Origin: an uncultured Bacteroidales bacterium
Lineage (GTDB): Bacteria > Bacteroidota > Bacteroidia > Bacteroidales > UBA932
Length of the DNA stretch: 64,000 nucleotides
NCBI GenBank assembly: GCA_934695325.1
Contig: CAKUVD010000011.1
Coordinates: forward strand, 1 to 64,000
Direction of reading: 5' to 3'
Each line of letters opens with the position of its first letter. The stretch's first letter is position 1. This document shows, one piece after another, positions 42,747 to 53,246 of this stretch. The notes below the pieces were generated by a model, which searched no databases, had not been told where the DNA came from, and saw nothing but the letters and a program-made list of their open reading frames with translations. The position numbers and the translations under genes were made by a program.

Positions 42747-44180
42747 ATGGAACGAATTACTAAAGATACGCTTCTGGGAATGCTACGAGGAGGGCAGCCG
42801 ATGACATTCGGGCAGCAGGCCAGGCTTGCAGGCATAATGAGCCTTCCTGCCATACTTGCGCAGCTGTCGTCAGTGCTGATGCAGTTCATCGACTCCGCAA
42901 TGGTCGGAAACCTCGGGGTCAATGCAGCCGCATCCGTTGGGCTGATGTCCACCTGCACGTGGTTGTTCGGCGGATTCTGCTCCGCTGCCGCGGCAGGATT
43001 CTCGGTCCAGGCGGCACACCTCATCGGAGCGAAGGATTTCTCCGGTGCCAGAAAGATACTCAGGCAGGGAATCACTTCCCTGCTCATATTCAGCATACTG
43101 GTTTCATTGACAGGAATATGTATCAGCGGACATCTTCCCGGATGGCTCGGCGGAGCCGAGGAGATCAGACACGACGCCGGAATGTACTTTATGATAGTGA
43201 TGGCCGGACTTCCTGCCATCCAGTTCGAGTTCTTCGGCGCAGGAATGCTCCAGAGCAGCGGCAATATGAAGATACCGAGCATAATGAGCGTGGTAATGTG
43301 CGTCCTGGACGTCTGTTTCAACTTTCTGCTCATCTACCCGTCGAGGTCATTGACTCTGGCCGGCATTGATCTTCCCATTCCCGGAGCGGGGATGGGTGTG
43401 GAGGGAGCTGCGCTGGGCACTGTCCTGGCGGAGTGCTGCACTGTCGGGACGATGATGGCCTACATACTCTTCCGGTCGAGGGAGCTTTCGATTATCGGAC
43501 GCGGCGAGCACGGGAGTTTCGCCCCTACACGGGTGTGCCTGTCAAACGCATTGACCATCAGTATGCCTATGGCGGTGCAGAACATCATAATGAGGGGTGC
43601 GCACGTACTCAGCACCATCATCGTGGCTCCGCTCGGCACTGTCTCCATAGCGGCCAACTCATTCGCCATCACGGCGGAGAGTTTCTGCTATATGCCTGGA
43701 TATGGCATCGCTGACGCAGCCACATCGCTGGTAGGTCAGAGCCTCGGGGCCAAGAGAAAAGACCTCGCGAAAGGGTTCGCCTGGATTACCACCGGCCTTG
43801 GAATGGCGATAATGAGCGTGATGGCTGTCATAATGTACGCCTTGGCACCGGTCTTCATAGGACTTATGTCCAATGATGCCGAAGTCATAACGCTCGGCGC
43901 TCACGTACTCAGGATAGAATGTTTCGCGGAGACTCTGTTCGCCGCATCCATCGTAGGCTACGGAGTATGCGTAGGGGCCGGGGACACTCTCGTGCCGAGC
44001 ACCATAAACTTCTCCAGTATGTGGATCTTCAGAATCATTCCGGCTTTCTTCCTCACGAAATTTATGGGACTGGCAGGATTCTGGATAAGTATGTGCGCAG
44101 AACTGAACATCCGAGGGCTTCTGTTCCTGTGGCGGCTGCGCAGCGGGAAATGGATGGAAGCGAGGTTACGGCCAGAGTAA
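42747..44180 (+). CDS. MATE-family efflux transporter
   Basis: 477 residues with about 12 hydrophobic segments. FGQQARLAGIMSLPAILAQLSSVLMQFIDSAMVGNLG is a typical MATE opening. Mid-protein blocks GAGMGVEGAALGTVLAE and a second pseudo-repeat near ADAATSLVGQSLGAKRKDLAKG support the two-bundle MATE fold. It should export drugs or metabolites in exchange for Na+ or H+. The ATG at 42747 is only about 10 bases after the -7 box, giving an almost absent leader. An alternative in-frame ATG at 42801 has a strong GAGGAGGG 6 bases upstream and may be the true start. It is probably monocistronic. Confidence 0.92.
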   Translation: MERITKDTLLGMLRGGQPMTFGQQARLAGIMSLPAILAQLSSVLMQFIDSAMVGNLGVNAAASVGLMSTCTWLFGGFCSAAAAGFSVQAAHLIGAKDFSGARKILRQGITSLLIFSILVSLTGICISGHLPGWLGGAEEIRHDAGMYFMIVMAGLPAIQFEFFGAGMLQSSGNMKIPSIMSVVMCVLDVCFNFLLIYPSRSLTLAGIDLPIPGAGMGVEGAALGTVLAECCTVGTMMAYILFRSRELSIIGRGEHGSFAPTRVCLSNALTISMPMAVQNIIMRGAHVLSTIIVAPLGTVSIAANSFAITAESFCYMPGYGIADAATSLVGQSLGAKRKDLAKGFAWITTGLGMAIMSVMAVIMYALAPVFIGLMSNDAEVITLGAHVLRIECFAETLFAASIVGYGVCVGAGDTLVPSTINFSSMWIFRIIPAFFLTKFMGLAGFWISMCAELNIRGLLFLWRLRSGKWMEARLRPE

Positions 44181-44293
44181 ACGTGATAGAGTTTTCCGTA
44201 AAAGTGGTAGCGGAGGCGGAATGATAATTGAAGCATAACGAGGACCGGTTCCAACGGCAGCAAATGAAATAATAATCACACAATAAAACATCG

Positions 44294-45142
44294 ATGAATA
44301 TGGAAAAAATCATTGGTCAGGAATTTATCGGCGAAAGGCCATTATATTGCAGGCACGGACTCTATCTTGAGAACGTAAAGATTCACAGAGGAGAGTCTGC
44401 ATTGAAAGAGACCAGCGACATCACTGCGGTGAACTGCGTCTTCGAGGGCAAGTATCCGTTCTGGTGCTGCGAGAACTTCATCGTGAGAAACTGCCTGTTT
44501 ACAGGAGGCGCACGCGCGGCCCTCTGGTACTCCAAGAACCTGGAGATGACAGACACATACGTGGACGCACCTAAGATGTTCCGCGAGATGGACGGCATAA
44601 AGCTCAAGAATGTGCAGATACCGGGAGCAGCAGAGACCCTCTGGCACTGCAAGAACATCGAGCTGGACAATGTCAGCGCCGACCACGCCGACTACATATT
44701 TATGCACTGCAGCGACATAAAGATAAGGAATTTCCGTCTGGACGGGAACTATTCGTTCCAGTACTGCAAGAACGTGGAGATCCACGATTCCGTCCTCAAC
44801 ACGAAGGATGCGTTCTGGGAGACCGAGAACGTGACCGTCTATGATTCCGAGATCAACGGCGAGTATCTCGGCTGGTACTCCAAGAACCTCAGGCTCGTAA
44901 GATGCAAGATATCAGGCACACAGCCTCTGTGCTACGCAGAAAGCCTCATAATGGAGGACTGCACGATGGCCCCTGACGCCGACCTCGCGTTCGAGTACAG
45001 TTCTGTCAATGCGGATGTACGTGGGGACATCACGTCTGTGAAGAATCCTCGCACAGGAAGCATCTCCGCTGACAGCATCGGAGAGATCATCCTCGACGAG
45101 AACATAAAGAAGCCGGGCGACTGCCGGATCATCACAAAATAA
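44294..45142 (+). CDS. DUF3737 right-handed beta-helix protein
   Basis: 282 residues, cytoplasmic. Repeated short strands with aromatic/Cys ladder patterns (YPFWCCENFIVRNC, AALWYSKNLEMTD, ETLWHCKNIELDN, YSFQYCKNVEIHD, DAFWETENVTVYD, YLGWYSKNLRLVRC) form about eight rungs of a parallel beta-helix. This matches DUF3737. The molecular function is not known to me. An ATG two codons later (44300) is an alternative start. The aminotransferase/lyase gene begins 9 bases after its stop, and DUF3737 genes are often found next to such PLP enzymes, suggesting a shared task. Confidence 0.85.
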   Translation: MNMEKIIGQEFIGERPLYCRHGLYLENVKIHRGESALKETSDITAVNCVFEGKYPFWCCENFIVRNCLFTGGARAALWYSKNLEMTDTYVDAPKMFREMDGIKLKNVQIPGAAETLWHCKNIELDNVSADHADYIFMHCSDIKIRNFRLDGNYSFQYCKNVEIHDSVLNTKDAFWETENVTVYDSEINGEYLGWYSKNLRLVRCKISGTQPLCYAESLIMEDCTMAPDADLAFEYSSVNADVRGDITSVKNPRTGSISADSIGEIILDENIKKPGDCRIITK

Positions 45143-45151
45143 GGAAGGGCA

Positions 45152-46336
45152 ATGTTCGATTTCGACAAGGTCAATGTCCGCCGAGGAACCGGCTGCGTGA
45201 AGTGGGACGAGGACAAGGACGGCGTCATCCCTATGTGGGTGGCAGATATGGATTTCCAGACAGCTCCGTGCATCACAGACGCTGTGAGAAGGCGCATGGA
45301 GCAGGGCATCTTTGGATACACTTATGTGACTGAGCCATATTATGACGCCATCAGGGGATGGTTCTCACGCAGGCACGGCTGGGACATCGGACGTGACTGG
45401 ATAATATACACTTCAGGTGTAGTCCCTGCATTGTCAGCCACCATCAAGGCACTGACAAAACCAGGTGACAAGGTGCTGATACAGACTCCTGTATATAACT
45501 GCTTTTTCTCGTCCATCCGCAACAACGGATGCGAGATGCTTGAAAACAGGCTTGTCGTGGAGAAAGCCTCCGGCGACACAGCCAATGAGTTCACTTACAG
45601 CATCGATTTCGATGACTTCGAGGCGAAGGTGCGTGAAGCCGCCGTCTTCGTGCTTTGCAATCCCCACAACCCTGCAGGCCGAGTATGGAAGCCGGAAGAG
45701 CTCAGACGAATGGCGGAGATATGCCTCCGTCACGGTGTTCCTGTCATAAGCGACGAGATACACTGCGAGATAGTTATGCCCGGATACACATATACACCTG
45801 TGGCAAGCCTGTCCGAGGAGATTTCACGCAACACTGTCACATTCTGCTCTCCGAGCAAGGCGTTCAACATAGCCGGGCTTCAGATAGCGAATATCATAAC
45901 CTGCCGCGAGGACTGGCGCAAGGCCATAGACAAGGCCATCAATATCAATGAGATCTGTGATGTGAATCCTTTCGGCGTGGAGGCGCTGAAAGCCGCATAT
46001 ACCAACCCGCAGGCAGAGCAATGGCTGAACAAGCTGAACCTCTATATAGAAGGCAACTACCGCAGTCTGTGCGAGATGTTCTCGTCCCGCCTGCCGTGGC
46101 TCCCGGTATCGAGACTCGAAGGGACATACCTCGTATGGTGCGACTGCCGCAGCCTGGGACTCACATCAAGAGAGATTGAAGAGACACTTTCCGGAAAGTT
46201 CAATGTCCACGTCAATGCTGGCAGTATGTACGGCGACGCCGGCGAGGGCTTCATCCGCATAAACCTTGCCTGCCCCAGGTCAATGCTGAAGGAGGGCTTG
46301 GAGCGCATTGTCGCAGGACTTGATTCCCTGAAATAG
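45152..46336 (+). CDS. PatB/MalY-type PLP-dependent C-S lyase
   Basis: 394 residues, fold-type I PLP enzyme. GCVKWDEDKDGVIPMWVADMDF at the start is the hallmark of the MalY/PatB group. Later come SGVVPALSATIKAL, LCNPHNPAGRVW, ISDEIHCEIVMPG and FCSPSKAFNIAGLQIAN, where the Lys of SPSKAFN binds PLP. Members cleave cystathionine to homocysteine or remove sulfur from cysteine conjugates. Annotation as an aminotransferase is common but less likely. It follows the DUF3737 gene as second gene of a two-gene operon, ended by a strong bidirectional terminator. Confidence 0.92.
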   Translation: MFDFDKVNVRRGTGCVKWDEDKDGVIPMWVADMDFQTAPCITDAVRRRMEQGIFGYTYVTEPYYDAIRGWFSRRHGWDIGRDWIIYTSGVVPALSATIKALTKPGDKVLIQTPVYNCFFSSIRNNGCEMLENRLVVEKASGDTANEFTYSIDFDDFEAKVREAAVFVLCNPHNPAGRVWKPEELRRMAEICLRHGVPVISDEIHCEIVMPGYTYTPVASLSEEISRNTVTFCSPSKAFNIAGLQIANIITCREDWRKAIDKAININEICDVNPFGVEALKAAYTNPQAEQWLNKLNLYIEGNYRSLCEMFSSRLPWLPVSRLEGTYLVWCDCRSLGLTSREIEETLSGKFNVHVNAGSMYGDAGEGFIRINLACPRSMLKEGLERIVAGLDSLK

Positions 46337-46362
46337 AAATGTGACAGAAAACTATATAACAC

Positions 46363-46405
46363 AAGAAAGGCGGCCGGAAAATTCGGTCGCCTTTCTTTTA
46401 TTTTA
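46363..46405. terminator. Bidirectional terminator after the C-S lyase gene
   Basis: AAGAAAGGCGGCCG pairs with CGGTCGCCTTTCTT, followed by T-rich sequence. It can also end the convergent BACON lipoprotein transcript. Confidence 0.85.
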
Positions 46406-46418
46406 TTCTGGGAATCTT

Positions 46419-47927
46419 CTAGAACAGTCTGGAACGAAGAATTCCTTTTCCTTTCTGAACAGGAATCGCAGGTCTTGCGAAATCAGCGACCTTGACTGAA
46501 TATGCAGAAGCATTCAGTGCTGATACGGAAGCGGAACTTGACTTATAATCCGTAACAGGCATATCAAGCGTGTATGTGCCCTTGATTGCATTGTTCTTTC
46601 TATCCTTCATTGCAAGTTCAATAGTATAGCTGTTGCCAGCGCCCTTTGTGAACTTGACTGATCCAGCCTCTGGGATGGCATACGTCTTCAATGTATTTCC
46701 AGACGTTGTATAATATATTGACGGATACAGGCTGACACCTTCATCTGTCACTTCAATCTCACCCGGTTCAAATGTATTCAGCACGTCATCGTAAGTCTTG
46801 GCATCTGTCGGCTCGCAATTATATGTACCGGAAAGATCCTTCCCTTTTATATCGGCATAGTCAATGTAGAGGGCAAGAGTAAGGAACTCAGATGCGCTCT
46901 TCATCTTGACAATGGCAAGACCACATACAGTCGTCACCTCCTTACCTGTCTCATCGGTCAAATTCGTCACCCTAGCACTTGCGGAAGTAAGCTCTGGAGT
47001 GCAGTCGCCGGTAAGGTTTGTATAATATCCACCTTCGTCGCTTCCGCCGCCACCTTGTGTCCCATCATACAAGGTTATGGCTCCGCTATATGTTCCCTTA
47101 TATGTCCTTCCGCCTTCAAGCTTGACATCGAAATCTATCTTTACATTCTTGTTGCCCGTACTTGTCACAGTGACAGTTCCGGAAGTGACCTTATAGGAAT
47201 ACTGGTCTTCATCACCCTGTCCATAGACATAAGAATATCCGGAAAAGTCATTAAGGACACAAGGAAGCTTCATAGCACTTACCGCAACGCAGTTGAATGT
47301 ACCGAACAGGCTGCTTGAGATGGCCTCTACCGAGCCCTTATACGGCAACGCAAGAGCAAAAGAGACATTATCGAAAGGAAGTTCCACTGAACCATCCACA
47401 ACCTCTTTGTCCACAAGAGTAAGGCCTACGATTTCGCACTGGCCGTTGGTATTCAGCAAGTCGCCATAATAACCGAATTCAGCATATTTCATCGTCTTGT
47501 CCTGGTTCAGTTCAGGCTCCGCAGGTTTCTCTGGTTCAGGCTCGCCGGCTGCATTCTGGAACACCGTCACGTTCACTGAAGGCACGCCGTCTGCGGCGAA
47601 TGTGACTGTAGTGTATCTGTCCGCCTGGTCCGGATTGGCCTCTGCGGCAATGACTACGGATGCGTCACCTGTACCGCTCGCCGGTGTCACAGTGACCCAA
47701 GCAGCCTTTGATGTGGCTGTCCAAGCCACGCCTTTCGCCGTTACATCCACAGTCTCGGAAGCAGCCTTGGCCTCCAGATTGATATTGCTGACGGAAACCT
47801 TGAGTTCCTTGGCGTCTGATTCACTCTTGTTGCTCTCTCCGCCACATCCCGTGACAGCGAAAGACATAACTGACGCAACTACAGCGACCGCCGTAGCGCG
47901 GAAAGCATTGAATAATGTTCGCTTCAT
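46419..47927 (-). CDS. BACON-domain lipoprotein of unknown function
   Basis: 502 residues. The signal peptide ends in the lipobox AVTGC. Residues about 40-125 are a BACON domain (KAAWVTVTPASGTGDASVVI). A proline/glutamate linker (EPEPEKPAEPE) follows. The rest contains two similar beta-rich units, each about 150-180 residues and separated by a glycine/serine linker (GGGGSDEGG), with echoes such as GLTLVDKEV versus GLAIVKMKS and LFGTFNC versus LSGTYNC. I do not recognise this repeat; it resembles carbohydrate-binding or lipocalin-like surface modules only in general character. It likely faces outward from the outer membrane. An inverted repeat lies about 100 bases upstream. Confidence 0.82.
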   Translation of the reverse strand: MKRTLFNAFRATAVAVVASVMSFAVTGCGGESNKSESDAKELKVSVSNINLEAKAASETVDVTAKGVAWTATSKAAWVTVTPASGTGDASVVIAAEANPDQADRYTTVTFAADGVPSVNVTVFQNAAGEPEPEKPAEPELNQDKTMKYAEFGYYGDLLNTNGQCEIVGLTLVDKEVVDGSVELPFDNVSFALALPYKGSVEAISSSLFGTFNCVAVSAMKLPCVLNDFSGYSYVYGQGDEDQYSYKVTSGTVTVTSTGNKNVKIDFDVKLEGGRTYKGTYSGAITLYDGTQGGGGSDEGGYYTNLTGDCTPELTSASARVTNLTDETGKEVTTVCGLAIVKMKSASEFLTLALYIDYADIKGKDLSGTYNCEPTDAKTYDDVLNTFEPGEIEVTDEGVSLYPSIYYTTSGNTLKTYAIPEAGSVKFTKGAGNSYTIELAMKDRKNNAIKGTYTLDMPVTDYKSSSASVSALNASAYSVKVADFARPAIPVQKGKGILRSRLF

Positions 47928-48028
47928 ACTATTGGATTAAAAAATTTATTTCTGCGTAAATATAAAAATTATTTCTGAAAATATACCCTAGAGTCCTGGT
48001 TTTCGCAGTTTATTATGAGTATAAATCG

Positions 48029-48056
48029 TTATTATGCAGAACTTTTTGCATAATAA
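48029..48056. repeat. 10-bp inverted repeat (operator-like)
   Basis: TTATTATGCA and TGCATAATAA flank an 8-base spacer, upstream of the BACON lipoprotein and beside the ferredoxin terminator. There is no T-run. It may be an operator for the lipoprotein gene. Confidence 0.35.
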
Positions 48057-48058
48057 TA

Positions 48059-48091
48059 CAAAAAGGCCAGCCATAATTTCAGGCCAGCCTT
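48059..48091 (-). terminator. Terminator of the ferredoxin gene
   Basis: On the minus strand a 10-bp stem with two G-U pairs (AAGGCTGGCC/GGCTGGCCTT) runs into five U. Confidence 0.75.
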
Positions 48092-48118
48092 GTCAGATCG
48101 TCCGTTCAGACCGCACCG

Positions 48119-48295
48119 CTATTCGTCAGCCGGGTGAATGGCGCCCATCGGGCAGACACCGGCGCAAGTGCCGCAGTCCACACAGATGTTCGGATCAATG
48201 TGATATACATCACCTTCTGAAATCGCCCCGGCAGGGCACTCGCCGATGCAAGTACCGCAAGCGACGCACTCTGTTTCTGAAATTTTGTAAGCCAT
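48119..48295 (-). CDS. 2[4Fe-4S] ferredoxin
   Basis: 58 residues from the ATG at 48293-48295; the longer frame crosses the promoter and is rejected. Two complete cluster motifs are present, CVACGTCIGECPAG and CVDCGTCAGVCPMG, as in clostridial-type bacterial ferredoxins. It carries electrons between low-potential enzymes such as pyruvate:ferredoxin oxidoreductase and Rnf or hydrogenases in anaerobes. It is monocistronic, with a well-formed promoter and terminator. The length matches the family (about 55-60 residues). Confidence 0.96.
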   Translation of the reverse strand: MAYKISETECVACGTCIGECPAGAISEGDVYHIDPNICVDCGTCAGVCPMGAIHPADE

Positions 48296-48380
48296 ACTAA
48301 TAAAATCCTTTGATTGTTGTCCTTTTTTTACGAGAAGCCGTACGCTTCTCAGACTCCGCCTCATCGACAGAATCAGACTG

Positions 48381-48411
48381 CAAATGTATGTGAATAAAAT
48401 CAAATAATCAA
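48381..48411 (-). promoter_or_regulatory. Promoter of the ferredoxin gene
   Basis: On the minus strand TTG (complement of 48409-48411), a 20-base spacer and TACATTTG (complement of 48381-48388) match the consensus. Confidence 0.75.
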
Positions 48412-48456
48412 TAGAAGCAGGACTTTGGAAAGATTTTTGCGGAGAATCCTGGCGCT

Positions 48457-49566
48457 ATGAGAAAGTTTTTCGCACATACGGCCGTGGCACTCGTCGCAGC
48501 GGTCTTTTCATTGGCTATGCAGGCTCAGACGAGAACCGACGGCAAGAGCACCGACATTGACGGCACGGTACGGCTTGACAAGACTATCAACGACTTCGGG
48601 GATGTCACGCTTGGACAGGGAGCATTGACCTGCACATTTACATTGACCAACATCTCCGGAAAGGCGGTCGTCATATATAATGTAGTGTCATCCTGCGGCT
48701 GCACAGGTGTGAAATGGACGCGCGAACCCATAATGCCGGGCAAGACAGGCAAGATAACGGCGACATATTCCAATGACGAGGGTCCCTATCCTTTCGACAA
48801 GACATTGACGGCATATATATCCGGAGTGAAGAAACCGGTGATTCTTAGGCTTCGTGGCATCGTACACGACAAGAAACTATCTCTCAATGAATTATACCCC
48901 GAAAGGCGTGGAGCCTTGGCATTCCGCAAGACTGACATCAGACTAGGCAATCTATCGCAGGGAGGACAGAAAGGTGATGCGGTATCCGTGGCTAACACGG
49001 GAGCCTCTCCCATAAAGGTCTCTTTCACCAATGTCTCTCCAGGGCTTTCGGTATCAGTCTCTCCTAACCCTGTCCCTGCCGGGCAGACTGCCAGAATGAC
49101 ATACATCGTGACGGCTGACAGAAGCAGATGGGGAAAGAACCGGTACTATGCCACACCTACCGTGAACGGACAGGCGTACAAGCCCATCAGCATCTGGGCG
49201 TTCACTAAAGAAGATTTTTCAGCATTGACCCCGGAAGAACAGGAAAACGGCCCGCAGCCTGTGTTCGACTCCAGTTCATATAATTTCGGAAAAGTGCGAA
49301 AAGGCACGGCTGTCAATGCCGTTTTCACGTATAAAAACGCAGGAGCACGTACATTTCATATATATAAGGCAGATGCGGAGAACAGTTCCGTGACGCCGCC
49401 TGCAAGCATCGCCGACGTGGCTTCCGACGGGAAAGGGTCTTTCAAATGCGTACTGGACACGTCCGGCCTGCCGTACGGAGAGAATGACGTGGCAGTGATA
49501 CTTACCACCAACTCTCCTCTGCGCCCTGTCATAAGTCTCTATATATCAGGTACTGTCACGAAATAA
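48457..49566 (+). CDS. DUF1573 protein (secreted)
   Basis: 369 residues with a signal peptide ending near AMQAQ (residue 23). It contains two or three DUF1573-like immunoglobulin-fold units: NDFGDVTLGQGALTCTFTLTNISGKAVVIYNVVSSCGCT near the start, a middle IRLGNLSQGGQKGDAVSVANTGASPIKV, and YNFGKVRKGTAVNAVFTYKNAGARTFHI near the end. The first carries the typical SSCGCT cysteine pair. The function is not established; such proteins are periplasmic or surface-linked in Bacteroidota. The membrane transporter gene starts 1 base after the stop, so the two are co-translated. Confidence 0.88.
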   Translation: MRKFFAHTAVALVAAVFSLAMQAQTRTDGKSTDIDGTVRLDKTINDFGDVTLGQGALTCTFTLTNISGKAVVIYNVVSSCGCTGVKWTREPIMPGKTGKITATYSNDEGPYPFDKTLTAYISGVKKPVILRLRGIVHDKKLSLNELYPERRGALAFRKTDIRLGNLSQGGQKGDAVSVANTGASPIKVSFTNVSPGLSVSVSPNPVPAGQTARMTYIVTADRSRWGKNRYYATPTVNGQAYKPISIWAFTKEDFSALTPEEQENGPQPVFDSSSYNFGKVRKGTAVNAVFTYKNAGARTFHIYKADAENSSVTPPASIADVASDGKGSFKCVLDTSGLPYGENDVAVILTTNSPLRPVISLYISGTVTK

Positions 49567-49567
49567 G

Positions 49568-50536
49568 ATGCTAGTCTGTCCTCTTCACATACACGGCGCT
49601 ATGCCTGATGAACCCGCCAATATAGGTTCCGCGCTGCTTGACGCATTCTCGGAAAGCATATATATATGTATCCTGGTCTTGCTGATGATGACATTGATCG
49701 AGATTTTCAATGTCACCACGCAGGGCAGACTGTTCCGTGGGCTTGAACGGCACAGCGTCGGGCAGATAGTCGTGGCCTCAGCTCTCGGGCTGATGCCAGG
49801 ATGCCTCGGCGGCTTCGCCGGCGTCTCCCTCTACACTCACAGGATGATAGGCTTCGGGGCCCTGGCGGCGATGCTTATCGCAACGACCGGAGATGAAGCC
49901 TTCCTGATGCTGGCGATGTTCCCAGGAAAGGCTCTGATGCTGTCCTGCGGTCTGTTTGTCCTTGCCATAGCGGCAGGAGTGACGATAGACCTGGCAATGA
50001 AAGTGATGCGAAGAGACGGAAGGCTGCCCGACTTCGACAATGCCAAGCCATCTGACGACAACTATGAAATCCACCCATGCGACTGCGTACACGAGCACAG
50101 CCACCAAGACGAAAGACTGCACGACCACGGTCACGCCCACAGCCGAATCCTGCATTTTCTGAAGGCACACGTGTGGAAACACGTGATCAAGCGTCATCTC
50201 CCAGTCATCTTCGCCTGGACATTCGGTGTATTGGCATTGTTCGGAGTCCTCTCTGTCTACATTGACCTGGAGACTTGGATCCGAGGCAACGTCTGGGCGA
50301 TGATACTCATCGCTGTCGCCATCGGCCTGATTCCGGAGTCCGGCCCGCATATGATTTTCGTGTCAATGTTCGCTTCGGGGATTCTCCCGTTCCCAGTGCT
50401 TCTGGCCAGCTGCATTGCCCAGGACGGCCACGCCTGCCTTCCGCTGATAGCAGAGAACAAGCGCAGTTGGCTTTACGTAAAACTTCTGAAGTCCGCCCTC
50501 GCTGTCGCAGCCGGTTTCATTGCCACGCTCTTCTGA
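49568..50536 (+). CDS. Putative manganese/metal transporter (ArsP_2-like)
   Basis: 322 residues with about eight to ten hydrophobic segments. ASALGLMPGCLGGFAGVSLYTHR and a second, similar IAVAIGLIPESGPHMIFVSMFASG show an internal repeat, as in the putative manganese transporter family (PF11449-like). The cytoplasmic or periplasmic loop between the halves is rich in His and Cys (CDCVHEHSHQDERLHDHGHAHSR), suggesting metal binding. The direction of transport is not known from sequence. The start at 49568 abuts the DUF1573 gene; an ATG at 49601 is an alternative. No metalloregulator is adjacent. Confidence 0.78.
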   Translation: MLVCPLHIHGAMPDEPANIGSALLDAFSESIYICILVLLMMTLIEIFNVTTQGRLFRGLERHSVGQIVVASALGLMPGCLGGFAGVSLYTHRMIGFGALAAMLIATTGDEAFLMLAMFPGKALMLSCGLFVLAIAAGVTIDLAMKVMRRDGRLPDFDNAKPSDDNYEIHPCDCVHEHSHQDERLHDHGHAHSRILHFLKAHVWKHVIKRHLPVIFAWTFGVLALFGVLSVYIDLETWIRGNVWAMILIAVAIGLIPESGPHMIFVSMFASGILPFPVLLASCIAQDGHACLPLIAENKRSWLYVKLLKSALAVAAGFIATLF

Positions 50537-50720
50537 TCAGTTTTTTGAGGCCACCACATAAGGTCCACCAGAATAATTCAGATATAATCAAGAATAATCG
50601 CTACCTTTACAGAGCGCACAGAATTCCACGTCCAGTCCATGGCGGCGGTCAAACGGGCGTTCGCGGACAGAGTCATTTCTGAAGAAAAGTTGCGATAGGA
50701 TTACCTGCACATTAGTTTAA

Positions 50721-52964
<2,244 letters not shown>

Positions 52965-53029
52965 AAGTCAAACCCAGACGATATACGGCTCTGTATAACT
53001 AATTAACAATCAAATATATAAAAATCAAT

Positions 53030-53079
53030 CCCTGTGCTCTGACCAATCTGAAAAATAGGCAGGACGCAGGGACTGTTTT
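53030..53079 (+). terminator. Imperfect terminator after the GH97 gene
   Basis: CCCTG at 53030-53034 pairs with CAGGG at 53067-53071, extended by further partial pairing, followed by TTTT. The stem is interrupted. Confidence 0.4.
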
Positions 53080-53131
53080 ATAAATGATTAATACTCAACG
53101 AATACCATTTATTCTACTCGTATCTGAGTTT

Positions 53132-53246
53132 GAGAAGTCATACTGTATATCCGGAACTGGTTAATGCTCCCAGGTTTTGAATATCCCTAACAAGTTCACT
53201 TGTTTCGAGTCATATTGTATGCCCTGACCGAACTAATGCTCCCGGA
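53132..53246. repeat. Imperfect direct repeat at the 3' end of the GIN gene
   Basis: About 43 bases at 53132-53174 resemble 53206-53246: both contain AGTCATAnTGTAT, then GAAC and TAATGCTCCC. The second copy includes the stop codon of the GIN gene, so the first looks like a duplicated gene end or a slipped-strand copy. Confidence 0.5.

Noticed and set aside
42350..43333. Long reading frame opposite the MACPF end and MATE start
   Set aside because: It spans a terminator and promoter and reads through two real genes on the other strand.
45143..46336. Aminotransferase annotation for the PLP enzyme
   Set aside because: GCVKWDEDKDGVIPMWVADMDF and SPSKAFN point to the MalY/PatB C-S lyase group.
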